Positions 1-5,397 of a stretch of DNA of 5,397 nt are shown here, piece by piece. Position numbers and translations under genes: made by a program. Each line of letters starts with the position of its first letter. Positions within the stretch are counted from its first letter, which is position 1. The stretch is taken from positions 1-5,397 of the forward strand of contig JAPWVA010000107.1 in assembly GCA_028275245.1 (NCBI GenBank), given 5' to 3'. Source of the DNA: Actinomycetota bacterium (GTDB lineage Bacteria; Actinomycetota; Geothermincolia; Geothermincolales; RBG-13-55-18). The notes beneath the pieces are model-generated. The model did no database searches. It saw only the letters and a list, made by a program, of their open reading frames with translations, and had not been told where the DNA came from.

Positions 1-1152
1 AGGGACCTCATCCGCAGGGGTAAGGGTAAGGGCGTTCTTACCCAGGACGAGATCGCGGAACAACTTCAGGGCCTGGACCTCTCCCCCGACCAGCTGGAGG
101 ACCTCTATAACCTCCTGGAGGAGAACAACATAGAGGTGCTGGACGATCCTTCTCTGGAGAACCTCAGGGCCCTGGAGGAGCAGGGTGAGGTGATCCGGGA
201 CGACTTGCTCGACCAGGAGCTGGAGCTGGCGGGCAAGGCGGCCACCAATGACCCGGTGCGCATGTACCTCAAGGAGATAGGCAAGGTCCCCCTGCTCACC
301 GCCCAGGAGGAGGTAGAGCTGGCCAAGAAGATCGAGGAAGGGGAGGAGGCCTCGCGCATCCTCCGGGAGAAAGGCGATCAGCTGCCCCGGGAGAAGGTGA
401 GGGAGCTGAGGCGCAAGGAGAAGGAGGGCCAGGAGGCCAAGCGTAAGCTGGTGGAGGCCAACCTGCGGCTGGTGGTCTCCATCGCCAAGCGCTACGTGGG
501 ACGGGGCATGCTCTTCTTGGATCTCATCCAGGAGGGCAACCTGGGTCTCATACGGGCCGTGGAGAAGTTCGATTTCCGCAAGGGATACAAGTTCTCCACC
601 TATGCCACCTGGTGGATCCGACAGGCCATAACCAGGGCCATCGCCGACCAGGCCAGGACTATCCGCATACCGGTGCACATGGTGGAGACCATAAACAAGC
701 TGGTGCGGGTGCAGCGCCAGCTCCTCCAGGAGTTGGGACGGGAACCCACCCCCGAGGAGATAGCGGAGCAGATGGAGATGACCCCGGAGAAGGTCAGGGA
801 GATCATAAAGATCTCCCAGGAGCCCGTCTCTTTGGAGACCCCCATAGGGGAGGAGGAGGATTCCCACCTGGGGGACTTCATAGAGGATGCGGATGCGGTG
901 GTGCCCTTGGATGCCGCCTCCTTCATCCTCCTGCAGGAACAGCTGGAGGAGGTGCTCAACTCCCTGAGCGAGAGGGAGCGGGAGGTCATTAAACTTCGCT
1001 TCGGGCTGGTGGATGGGCATCCCCGAACCCTGGAGGAGGTGGGCAAGGCCTTCGGGGTGACCCGGGAGAGGATAAGGCAGATCGAGTCCAAGACCTTGGC
1101 CAAGCTGAGGCATCCCAGTCGATCGGCCAAGTTGAGGGATTACCTGGACTGA
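1..1152 (+). CDS. rpoD: Primary (group 1) RNA polymerase sigma factor RpoD/SigA, 5' end cut by window edge
   Basis: This is the housekeeping sigma-70 factor, which directs RNA polymerase core to -10/-35 promoters. The frame is open from base 1 and gives 383 residues before TGA at 1150-1152; the true start lies outside the window. The GTG at 136 is internal. Visible residues 1-45 look like the end of region 1.1 (RRGKGKGVLTQDEIAEQL). Region 1.2 is at about 84-118 (DPVRMYLKEIGKVPLLT). Region 2 is at about 148-225, with the core-binding and -10 recognition helices (NLRLVVSIAKRYVGRGM, then YKFSTYATWWIRQAITRAIA). Region 3 is at about 225-303 and region 4 at about 313-378, with the -35-binding helix-turn-helix around VTRERIRQIESK. 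Region 1.1 plus the complete 1.2-4 series marks it as group 1 rather than an alternative sigma. The spacer between 1.2 and 2 is short, unlike the long insert of proteobacterial RpoD. No defects are seen. Confidence 0.97.
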   Translation, partial: RDLIRRGKGKGVLTQDEIAEQLQGLDLSPDQLEDLYNLLEENNIEVLDDPSLENLRALEEQGEVIRDDLLDQELELAGKAATNDPVRMYLKEIGKVPLLTAQEEVELAKKIEEGEEASRILREKGDQLPREKVRELRRKEKEGQEAKRKLVEANLRLVVSIAKRYVGRGMLFLDLIQEGNLGLIRAVEKFDFRKGYKFSTYATWWIRQAITRAIADQARTIRIPVHMVETINKLVRVQRQLLQELGREPTPEEIAEQMEMTPEKVREIIKISQEPVSLETPIGEEEDSHLGDFIEDADAVVPLDAASFILLQEQLEEVLNSLSEREREVIKLRFGLVDGHPRTLEEVGKAFGVTRERIRQIESKTLAKLRHPSRSAKLRDYLD

Positions 1153-1175
1153 TACGGGAGAGGGAAAGGGGCTGG

Positions 1176-1210
1176 CTTGCGGGATCCGATGGATCTTGCG
1201 GGGTCCGATG
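1176..1210 (+). repeat. Imperfect tandem repeat with an overlapping hairpin downstream of the sigma gene
   Basis: Two 16-base copies (cttgcgggatccgatg at 1176-1191 and cttgcggggtccgatg at 1195-1210) match at 15 of 16 positions, with a 19-base period. The first copy and its spacer can also fold: 1179-1187 pairs with 1191-1199 (nine pairs including two G-U) around a 3-base loop. No T-run follows, so it is not a classical intrinsic terminator. It could be a 3' UTR structure for the sigma mRNA or a chance duplication. The rest of the 1153-1281 spacer holds no gene and no promoter that I recognise. Confidence 0.5.
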
Positions 1211-1281
1211 AAAAGGGGAGCGGTTGCCACAGATTTTTGCGCTGGGCCCGAGGAGGGAAGCGGAAGGGGACGGGATGATCC

Positions 1282-1770
1282 ATGGAGTGCCCGAGCTGCG
1301 GACATGAAGCCGGAGATGACGCCTTGTTCTGCCCCCATTGCGGGGCATCCCTAGAAGAAAAGGCAATGGGACAGGGGTATTCCCCGGAACCCCAGGGGAT
1401 TCCCGTACCTCCCCCAGGGACGGTACCCTCGCCTCCTTCGCCGGTGTCCGGGACTTACCCGGCTCCTCCCTGGGGGACTACCCTTCCCGGGGCCCTACCT
1501 TATCCTTCCCCGGCGGCGCGCACCGAGGGGTTGTGCGTTGCCGCCTTGGTGCTGGGCCTCGTGAGTCTGGTGCTTTTCTGGGTCCCCGTGTTGGCCTGGG
1601 TTCTCGGCCTCTTGGGCATAGTATTCGGTGCCCTGGGAATGAGGTCGGTCCGGGATAACCCGGGATACAAGACCGGGTACGGGATGGGATTGGCGGGCCT
1701 GGTCATGGGGGCGGTGGGGTTGGTGGGAGGAGTGGTCATATTCATAGTGGCGGTATCCTCCCTACCGTGA
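1282..1770 (+). CDS. Zinc-ribbon, proline-rich linker, DUF4190-like membrane protein
   Basis: This is a 162-residue membrane protein of unknown function. Residues 3-20 form a four-cysteine zinc ribbon (CPSCG ... CPHCG, Cys 3, 6, 17, 20) of the short type found at the N terminus of many uncharacterised membrane proteins. Residues about 34-80 are rich in Pro and Gly and probably disordered. Residues about 84-119 are hydrophobic, enough for one long or two short membrane spans. A polar stretch (RSVRDNPGYKTGYG) follows, then another span at about 134-160. The hydrophobic, Gly-rich two-block pattern resembles the DUF4190 family. The ATG at 1282 is preferred because an in-frame TGA lies at 1276-1278 and the ribbon starts at residue 3. 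A weak purine-rich ribosome site (gaagggga, 1263-1270) precedes it. It lies 129 bases after the sigma gene on the same strand, so read-through from that gene is possible. A similar protein is encoded convergently at 1973-2404. Confidence 0.85.
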   Translation: MECPSCGHEAGDDALFCPHCGASLEEKAMGQGYSPEPQGIPVPPPGTVPSPPSPVSGTYPAPPWGTTLPGALPYPSPAARTEGLCVAALVLGLVSLVLFWVPVLAWVLGLLGIVFGALGMRSVRDNPGYKTGYGMGLAGLVMGAVGLVGGVVIFIVAVSSLP

Positions 1771-1793
1771 AAGCACTTCCTCACTCCTTCGCT

Positions 1794-1818
1794 TGCCCGC
1801 GGGGGGAATGGGCGTTTT
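1794..1818 (+). terminator. Weak candidate terminator after the plus-strand zinc-ribbon gene
   Basis: A short stem (tgccc 1794-1798 with gggcg 1810-1814, one G-U pair, 11-base loop) is followed at once by TTTT. It lies 24 bases after the stop at 1770, in the right place. The stem is short and the T-run is only four bases, so this is a tentative call. Confidence 0.25.
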
Positions 1819-1839
1819 GGGCGGCGGTACCACCCTGAG

Positions 1840-1854
1840 CCGGGGTTTTCCCGG
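1840..1854. other. Small GC-rich hairpin in the convergent intergenic space
   Basis: CCGGG at 1840-1844 pairs perfectly with CCCGG at 1850-1854 around the 5-base loop gtttt. It lies between two convergent genes and could contribute to termination in either direction, but no T-run follows on either strand. Confidence 0.35.
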
Positions 1855-1905
1855 TCTACCTTGACTTCCCCGCAAGCACTCCCAGGGATACCTCTGGATT
1901 ACTGA

Positions 1906-1945
1906 CCACCGGGGAAGTAAGCGCCCCCGGACTTCTCCTCGGTGG
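1906..1945. terminator. Long hairpin, possible bidirectional terminator between the convergent genes
   Basis: Bases 1906-1910 (ccacc) pair with 1941-1945 (ggtgg), and 1911-1918 (ggggaagt) pair with 1931-1938 (acttctcc, one G-U). Together they give 13 pairs with a 2-base bulge and a 12-base loop. It begins 28 bases past the stop of the minus-strand zinc-ribbon gene and is the strongest fold I see in 1771-1972. No U-tract follows on either strand, so it may act as a 3' end stabiliser or a Rho-assisted site rather than an intrinsic terminator. I see no gene in this 202-base space. Confidence 0.4.
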
Positions 1946-1972
1946 AGGACCTAGCACCGGGTTGCCGGCTCC

Positions 1973-2404
1973 TCAGCGAGCCAGGGTAAGGACCAAGAAG
2001 ATGACCCCGAAGACCAACCCCACTATGCCCAGGACTATCCCAGCGGTGGCTTTCCCCTCCCCGCTGAGTTGCCCCCCGGACCGGGAGATCTCACGCTTGG
2101 CTGCGAGCCCCAGGTTGATGGCCAATACCGAGAAGATCACGGGGAAGACGATGAGGCCGATGATCCCGCAGACCAGGGACGCGGTGGCCTTGCCGCTGGA
2201 TTTGGTACCCAGCGAGCCCTGGGGGGTGAGATGTGCCGGGTGTTGTCCCGGGGGCGGAGATGGAGGAGTAAACCCAGGTTGGTTTTGCCGTGCCTCGTTT
2301 CCCGCTGTCGCCCGGGATGGCCCCCCTAGGAGGGCGCTACCGCAGTGACGGCAGAAGGATGCATCATCGGAATTCCAAGAACCGCACGAGGGGCAATCCT
2401 TCAT
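1973..2404 (-). CDS. Second zinc-ribbon, DUF4190-like membrane protein
   Basis: This is a 143-residue protein of unknown function with the same architecture as the product of 1282-1770. It has a four-cysteine zinc ribbon (CPSCG ... CRHCG, Cys 4, 7, 18, 21), a low-complexity Pro/Gly/Gln-containing linker at about 28-70, and two hydrophobic blocks at about 73-101 and 117-142. The blocks are separated by a charged segment (KREISRSGGQLSGEGK), resembling DUF4190. The chosen ATG at 2404-2402 puts the ribbon at residue 4, as in the paralogue, and follows a strong ribosome site. A start at 2473 would add 23 residues with no family support. It lies 77 bases after the restored end of the reductase gene on the same strand, so it could be the last gene of an ftsH-reductase-ribbon transcript. 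It has no recognisable catalytic motif. The ribbon could bind a protein or nucleic acid partner at the membrane, which is conjecture. Confidence 0.85.
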   Translation of the reverse strand: MKDCPSCGSWNSDDASFCRHCGSALLGGPSRATAGNEARQNQPGFTPPSPPPGQHPAHLTPQGSLGTKSSGKATASLVCGIIGLIVFPVIFSVLAINLGLAAKREISRSGGQLSGEGKATAGIVLGIVGLVFGVIFLVLTLAR

Positions 2405-2408
2405 GGTC

Positions 2409-2414
2409 CCTCCT
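2409..2414 (-). promoter_or_regulatory. Ribosome binding site that fixes the start of the minus-strand zinc-ribbon gene
   Basis: Read on the minus strand, AGGAGG (2414 to 2409) lies four bases before the ATG at 2404, inside a longer purine run. It is the clearest Shine-Dalgarno sequence in the window and favours the ATG at 2404 over the upstream in-frame start at 2473. The spacer is a little short. Confidence 0.7.
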
Positions 2415-2481
2415 CTCTGAGCTAACACCTTGAATCCGAGACCTCTAACCGCCTTTTCCCGTGCTGGGCTCATCTCCTTAC

Positions 2482-3412
2482 CTAAGCCAGGAAACCCCCG
2501 TTAAGGAGGTAGGAATAGGCGGAGAGGGCGGCCTTGGCACCCTCCCCGGCGGCGATGATTATCTGCTTCTCCTGGACGTTGGTGACGTCGCCGGCGGCGA
2601 AGAGCCCGGGGAGCGTGGTGCGGTTGTTGGAATCCACCACCACCTCCCCCTTCTGGTTGAAGCTCCACTTCCGGGGGGAGAAAATCGGTGCTGGGAACGC
2701 TGCCGATCTCCACGAAGACCCCCTCCACCTCTAGGCTCCGCCTGTCCCCGTCCACCTGGAAGTCGATGCCTCTGACGAATTTCTCGCCCCTGATGGCAAG
2801 GACCACGGCCCGGTAATAAACTTTGATCCTCGCGTGGTCCAGGACTGCCCGGCGGCGGATCTCGTCACCGCCCAGCCGGTCCTCCAAGGTCAGCAGGCAT
2901 ACCTCCCGGGCCAGTTGCCCCAGCTGCAGGGCGGCATCCAGGGCCGAATTGCCGCCCCCTATCACGGCCACCCTCTTTCCCCGGAAGAGGGGGGCATCGC
3001 AGGTGGCGCAGTAGGCGACCCCCTTTCCCCTGAACTCCGACTCCCCGGGCACGCCCAGCGGTTTTGGCACCTTTCCGGAGGCCACGATCACCGCCGGGGA
3101 TCGGCTTTCACCCTCGGCGTGGGAGACGGTGAACAGCTTACCTTTTAGCCGGAGCGAGTTGACCTTAACGCCCTCCAGGAGTTTCACGGGGAAGTTCTCC
3201 AAGTGGGCCCTGAACCTTTCCACCAGCTCCGCGCCGCTGATAAGCTGGTAACCGAGGTAATTCTCCACCTCCCAGGACCAGGCGGCCTGGCCGCCCACGT
3301 TCTGGGAGATCACCAGGGTGCGGAGCATCTTGCGGGCACAATATACCCCTGCCGAAAGGCCAGCGGGTCCCGCCCCCACGATGATTACGTCCGCGTCCCG
3401 ACTCCCTTCCAT
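2482..3412 (-). CDS. trxB: Thioredoxin-reductase-like FAD/NAD(P)H disulfide oxidoreductase, frameshifted near 2659
   Basis: This is a low-molecular-weight, thioredoxin-reductase-type flavoenzyme that passes electrons from NAD(P)H through FAD to a redox-active cysteine pair. From the ATG at 3412 the order is: FAD-binding GAGPAG (13-18), redox motif CATC (Cys 135 and 138, in YCATCDAPLF), and dinucleotide-binding GGGNSA (152-157). The frame is then lost after L251, because one extra base (about 2659) pushes translation into a Gly/Arg-rich tail ending at 2501. Skipping one base restores 58 family-like residues, including the FAD-binding LPGLFAAGDVTN, with stop TAG at 2484-2482. This gives about 309 residues, the usual length. 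The ATG at 3412 is favoured because the Rossmann fold starts at residue 9; its ribosome site (gggaaag) is weak. A GTG at 3484 would add 24 unlike residues. The region equivalent to the NADPH-binding HRRxxxR motif reads TLEDRLGG, closer to NADH-using AhpF. The gene is either disrupted in the organism or carries a sequence error. Confidence 0.88.
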
Positions 3413-3468
3413 GCCACAACTTTCCCGATGCGGGACCGGCGTGAGACCTATCCGGATCCTGCCCTGCT

Positions 3469-3490
3469 TTCCCGGAAGGTTCACCGGGAA
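3469..3490 (-). other. Hairpin in the ftsH-reductase junction
   Basis: On the minus strand TTCCCGG (3490-3484) pairs perfectly with CCGGGAA (3475-3469) around an 8-base loop. It starts 18 bases after the ftsH stop. No T-run follows, so it is not a classical terminator and may be a processing or stabilising element between the two cistrons. It covers the alternative GTG at 3484-3482, a small argument against that start for the reductase. Confidence 0.4.
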
Positions 3491-3507
3491 TCCTCACCGG
3501 GAGGAGG

Positions 3508-5385
3508 TCATTGCCCGGCGGCAGCCTTAGTTTCCAGGTCTTTCCTTTCCTCCTCCCTGATGGAAGCCAGCAGGCGGCGGAATTCCTCGCCCTCCAGGGT
3601 CTCCTTCTCCAACAGCACCTCGGTGATCTTCTCCAAAGCGTTACGGTTTTCCAGCAATAGCTTCTTGACCCTTTCGTAGTTCTCCAAAACTATCCTCTTT
3701 ACCTCGGAGTCCACCAGCTGGGCGGTGGCCTCGCTATAGTTGGCCTCCTTGCCATAGGAGTATTCGCCCATGAGCAGTCGGGCGGCCCTTTCCCAGCCCA
3801 GGGAAAGGGGGCCCACCTTGTCGCTCATCCCGTAGTCCTCCACCATCTTGCGGGCCAGGATGGTCGCTTTCTCCAGATCGTTCTGGGCCCCGGTGGAAAC
3901 CTCCCCGAAGAACACCTCCTCCGCCGCCCTACCCCCCAGCAACACGGCCAAGCGATCCTCCAGCTCCCTGCGGGTGAGGATGTAGCGGTCCTCCTCGGGC
4001 AACTGCATGGTCATGCCCAGCGAGCCTATCCCCCTGGGGATCACCGTGATGCGATGCACGGGATCCGCGTTCTCCAGCAGGGAGGCGGTGATGGCGTGGC
4101 CCACCTCGTGAATCGCCACCACCCTCCTTTCCCTCTCGCTCATCACGCGGCTCTTCAACTCCAACCCGCCGATGACCCGGTCTATGGCCTGCTCGAACTC
4201 CTCCATCCCCACCCGGGTCTTCCCCTTGCGGGCAGCCAGCAGCGCTGCCTCATTGACCACATTGGCCAGCTCAGCCCCGGCGAACCCAGGCGTGCGGGCG
4301 GCTATGATCTTGAGGTCCACGTCAGGGGCCAGCTTTACCCGTCTTGCGTGCACCTTGAGGATCTCCTCCCGTCCCTTTATGTCCGGCCTGTCTATCATGA
4401 TCTGCCGGTCGAACCGCCCCGGTCGCAGGATGGCCTTGTCCAGCACCTCGGGACGGTTAGTGGCTGCCAGTATGATGACGCCTGTCTGAGGATCGAATCC
4501 GTCCATCTCCGAAAGGAGCTGGTTCAGGGTCTGCTCCCTTTCCTCCACCCCCCCGCTGGCGATGATCCCTCCCCTCACCTTGGCGATGGTGTCTATCTCG
4601 TCGATGAAAACGATGCAGGGGGCCTTGGCCTTGGCCTGTTCGAAGAGGTCCCGGACCCTGGCCGCGCCGACTCCGACGAACATCTCCATGAACTGGGAAC
4701 CGCTGATGGAGAAAAAGGGCACGTCGGCCTCGCCGGCCACCGCCCTCGCCAGCAGGGTTTTACCGGTGCCGGGGGGTCCCACTAGGAGCACCCCCTTGGG
4801 GATGCGGGCCCCTATCTTCCGGTACTTTTCTGGATGGCGCAGGAAATCGATGATCTCCTTGAGCTCCTCCTTGGCTTCGTCCAGCCCGGCCACGTCGTCG
4901 AAGGTTACCCGGTCCTTACTCCGGTCGTATATCTTCACCTTTGACTGGCCGAAGGAGAGGGGACTTGCCCCTCCCACCCGGCGGGAGAGGCGGCGGAATA
5001 CCAGGAACCACACGAGCACCAGGATGCCGATGGGAATGAGCCAGGAGAATAGCAAATCCCTCCAGAATGTGTTCTCCACCTTACCCGAGAACTGCACGCC
5101 CTTTTCCTCCATCTTCTGGATGAGGCCCTCGATGTCGGTATTGGGAATGCGAGTGGTGACGAAGCTCTTCTCCTGCCCCTCCTCCCCGGCGCGGAATGTT
5201 CCCTCGATCCTGCTTTCGGTGATGACCGCCTTCACCACTTCCCCGGCCTCCAGGCGGTTCAAGAACTCGCTGTAGGTTATCTCGGCCGGACGGAAGGGAT
5301 GAGCCAGCTGCAAGGAGAGGAGGAACGCGACGGCCACCGCCGCGTAGACCAAATATAGGAGCGCTTTTCTCCTTTTTTCATCCAT
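3508..5385 (-). CDS. ftsH: ATP-dependent membrane zinc metalloprotease FtsH
   Basis: This is a membrane-anchored AAA+ protease that unfolds and degrades membrane and short-lived cytosolic proteins as a hexamer. The 625 residues are complete. The first membrane span is at about 9-29, an extracytoplasmic domain at about 30-108, and the second span at about 111-130. The AAA+ module follows: Walker A GPPGTGKT (203-210), pore-loop motif FVGVG (236-240), Walker B IVFIDE (258-263), and second region of homology with arginine fingers R321 and R324 (LRPGRFDR). The protease domain has the zinc motif HEVGH (426-430) and the third zinc ligand D503 (GAQNDLEKAT). The C-terminal helical region is rich in Glu, Lys and Arg. 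HEVGH replaces the usual HEAGH, and the loop after Walker B (GGIIASGGVEEREQ) differs from the common glycine-rich form, so this may be a diverged FtsH, but every catalytic residue is present. The start at 5385 has no ribosome site and sits directly under a -10 box. Confidence 0.97.
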   Translation of the reverse strand: MDEKRRKALLYLVYAAVAVAFLLSLQLAHPFRPAEITYSEFLNRLEAGEVVKAVITESRIEGTFRAGEEGQEKSFVTTRIPNTDIEGLIQKMEEKGVQFSGKVENTFWRDLLFSWLIPIGILVLVWFLVFRRLSRRVGGASPLSFGQSKVKIYDRSKDRVTFDDVAGLDEAKEELKEIIDFLRHPEKYRKIGARIPKGVLLVGPPGTGKTLLARAVAGEADVPFFSISGSQFMEMFVGVGAARVRDLFEQAKAKAPCIVFIDEIDTIAKVRGGIIASGGVEEREQTLNQLLSEMDGFDPQTGVIILAATNRPEVLDKAILRPGRFDRQIMIDRPDIKGREEILKVHARRVKLAPDVDLKIIAARTPGFAGAELANVVNEAALLAARKGKTRVGMEEFEQAIDRVIGGLELKSRVMSERERRVVAIHEVGHAITASLLENADPVHRITVIPRGIGSLGMTMQLPEEDRYILTRRELEDRLAVLLGGRAAEEVFFGEVSTGAQNDLEKATILARKMVEDYGMSDKVGPLSLGWERAARLLMGEYSYGKEANYSEATAQLVDSEVKRIVLENYERVKKLLLENRNALEKITEVLLEKETLEGEEFRRLLASIREEERKDLETKAAAGQ

Positions 5386-5391
5386 AAGGGT

Positions 5392-5397
5392 ATTATA
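5392..5397 (-). promoter_or_regulatory. TATAAT -10 box of a probable leaderless ftsH promoter
   Basis: Read on the minus strand, the last six bases of the window are TATAAT, a perfect sigma-70 -10 hexamer. Six bases (ACCCTT) separate it from the ftsH ATG. Transcription normally starts about 6-8 bases after the -10 box, so the mRNA would begin at or within a base or two of the start codon, with no room for a Shine-Dalgarno sequence, and none is seen. The -35 region lies beyond the window, so the promoter cannot be fully judged. Confidence 0.6.

Noticed and set aside
600..1366. Minus-strand open frames opposite the sigma factor gene (600-1130 and 989-1366)
   Set aside because: They are Ser/Arg-rich shadows of a conserved gene, with no domain pattern or credible ribosome site.
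1338..1658. Overlapping plus-strand frame inside the zinc-ribbon gene
   Set aside because: Its Gly/Arg/Pro-rich translation arises from the proline-rich linker read out of frame. The main frame has a clear zinc ribbon and membrane spans.
2405..2450. tRNA-like words on the minus strand (ttagctcag and ggattcaa) in the reductase/zinc-ribbon gap
   Set aside because: They are in the wrong order, with no matching acceptor stem or anticodon arm, and the strong ribosome site and start codon overlap the region.
2501..2658. Gly-run and Arg-rich C-terminal tail of the reductase as read without correction
   Set aside because: The tail looks like out-of-frame translation. The neighbouring frame encodes the expected FAD-binding segment and ends at a normal family length.
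3413..3484. Upstream GTG start for the reductase at 3484, adding 24 residues
   Set aside because: The extension does not resemble the family, the GTG sits in a hairpin, and the ATG at 3412 places the Rossmann fold at the usual distance. The weak ribosome site at 3412 leaves some doubt.
3203..3679. Plus-strand open frame across the ftsH-reductase junction
   Set aside because: It overlaps the coding ends of two conserved minus-strand genes and has no recognisable domain.
4054..4785. Long plus-strand open frame (243 codons) opposite ftsH, and another at 4562-5275
   Set aside because: They lie antisense to a clearly conserved gene in GC-rich DNA, where long shadow frames are expected. Their translations show no recognisable domain.

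Overview
The window comes from a GC-rich bacterium. It holds five protein genes and no RNA gene, insertion sequence or CRISPR array that I can see. Arginine AGG and isoleucine ATA codons are frequent for such GC-rich DNA, most visibly in the sigma factor gene. That habit is seen in several thermophilic or deep-branching Gram-positive and actinobacterial lineages, but the sequence alone does not fix the taxon. The mix of a group 1 sigma factor, FtsH, a thioredoxin-reductase-like enzyme and two zinc-ribbon membrane proteins fits a Firmicutes- or Actinomycetota-type genome, and this is an inference.

Layout. Bases 1-1152 (+) are the 3' part of the primary sigma factor gene (rpoD/sigA), cut by the left edge within region 1.1. 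Bases 1153-1281 are a short spacer with an imperfect tandem repeat that can fold. Bases 1282-1770 (+) encode a zinc-ribbon, proline-rich, DUF4190-like membrane protein. Bases 1771-1972 are a convergent intergenic space with several GC-rich hairpins. From there to the right edge everything lies on the minus strand, transcribed right to left: ftsH (5385 to 3508), a thioredoxin-reductase-like flavoprotein (3412 to 2482, broken by a +1 frameshift near 2659), and a second zinc-ribbon/DUF4190-like protein (2404 to 1973).

How it fits together. The three minus-strand genes are close and co-directional (gaps of about 95 and 77 bases), so they could be one transcript. It would start at a TATAAT box placed so that the mRNA would begin at the A of the ftsH ATG, which suggests a leaderless message. 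The two small zinc-ribbon membrane proteins share one architecture and point at each other, so they look like an inverted, diverged paralogue pair. Their role is unknown.

I found no convincing undescribed system. The points most worth checking are the leaderless ftsH start, the frameshifted reductase and its unusual dinucleotide-binding region, and the facing zinc-ribbon paralogues.
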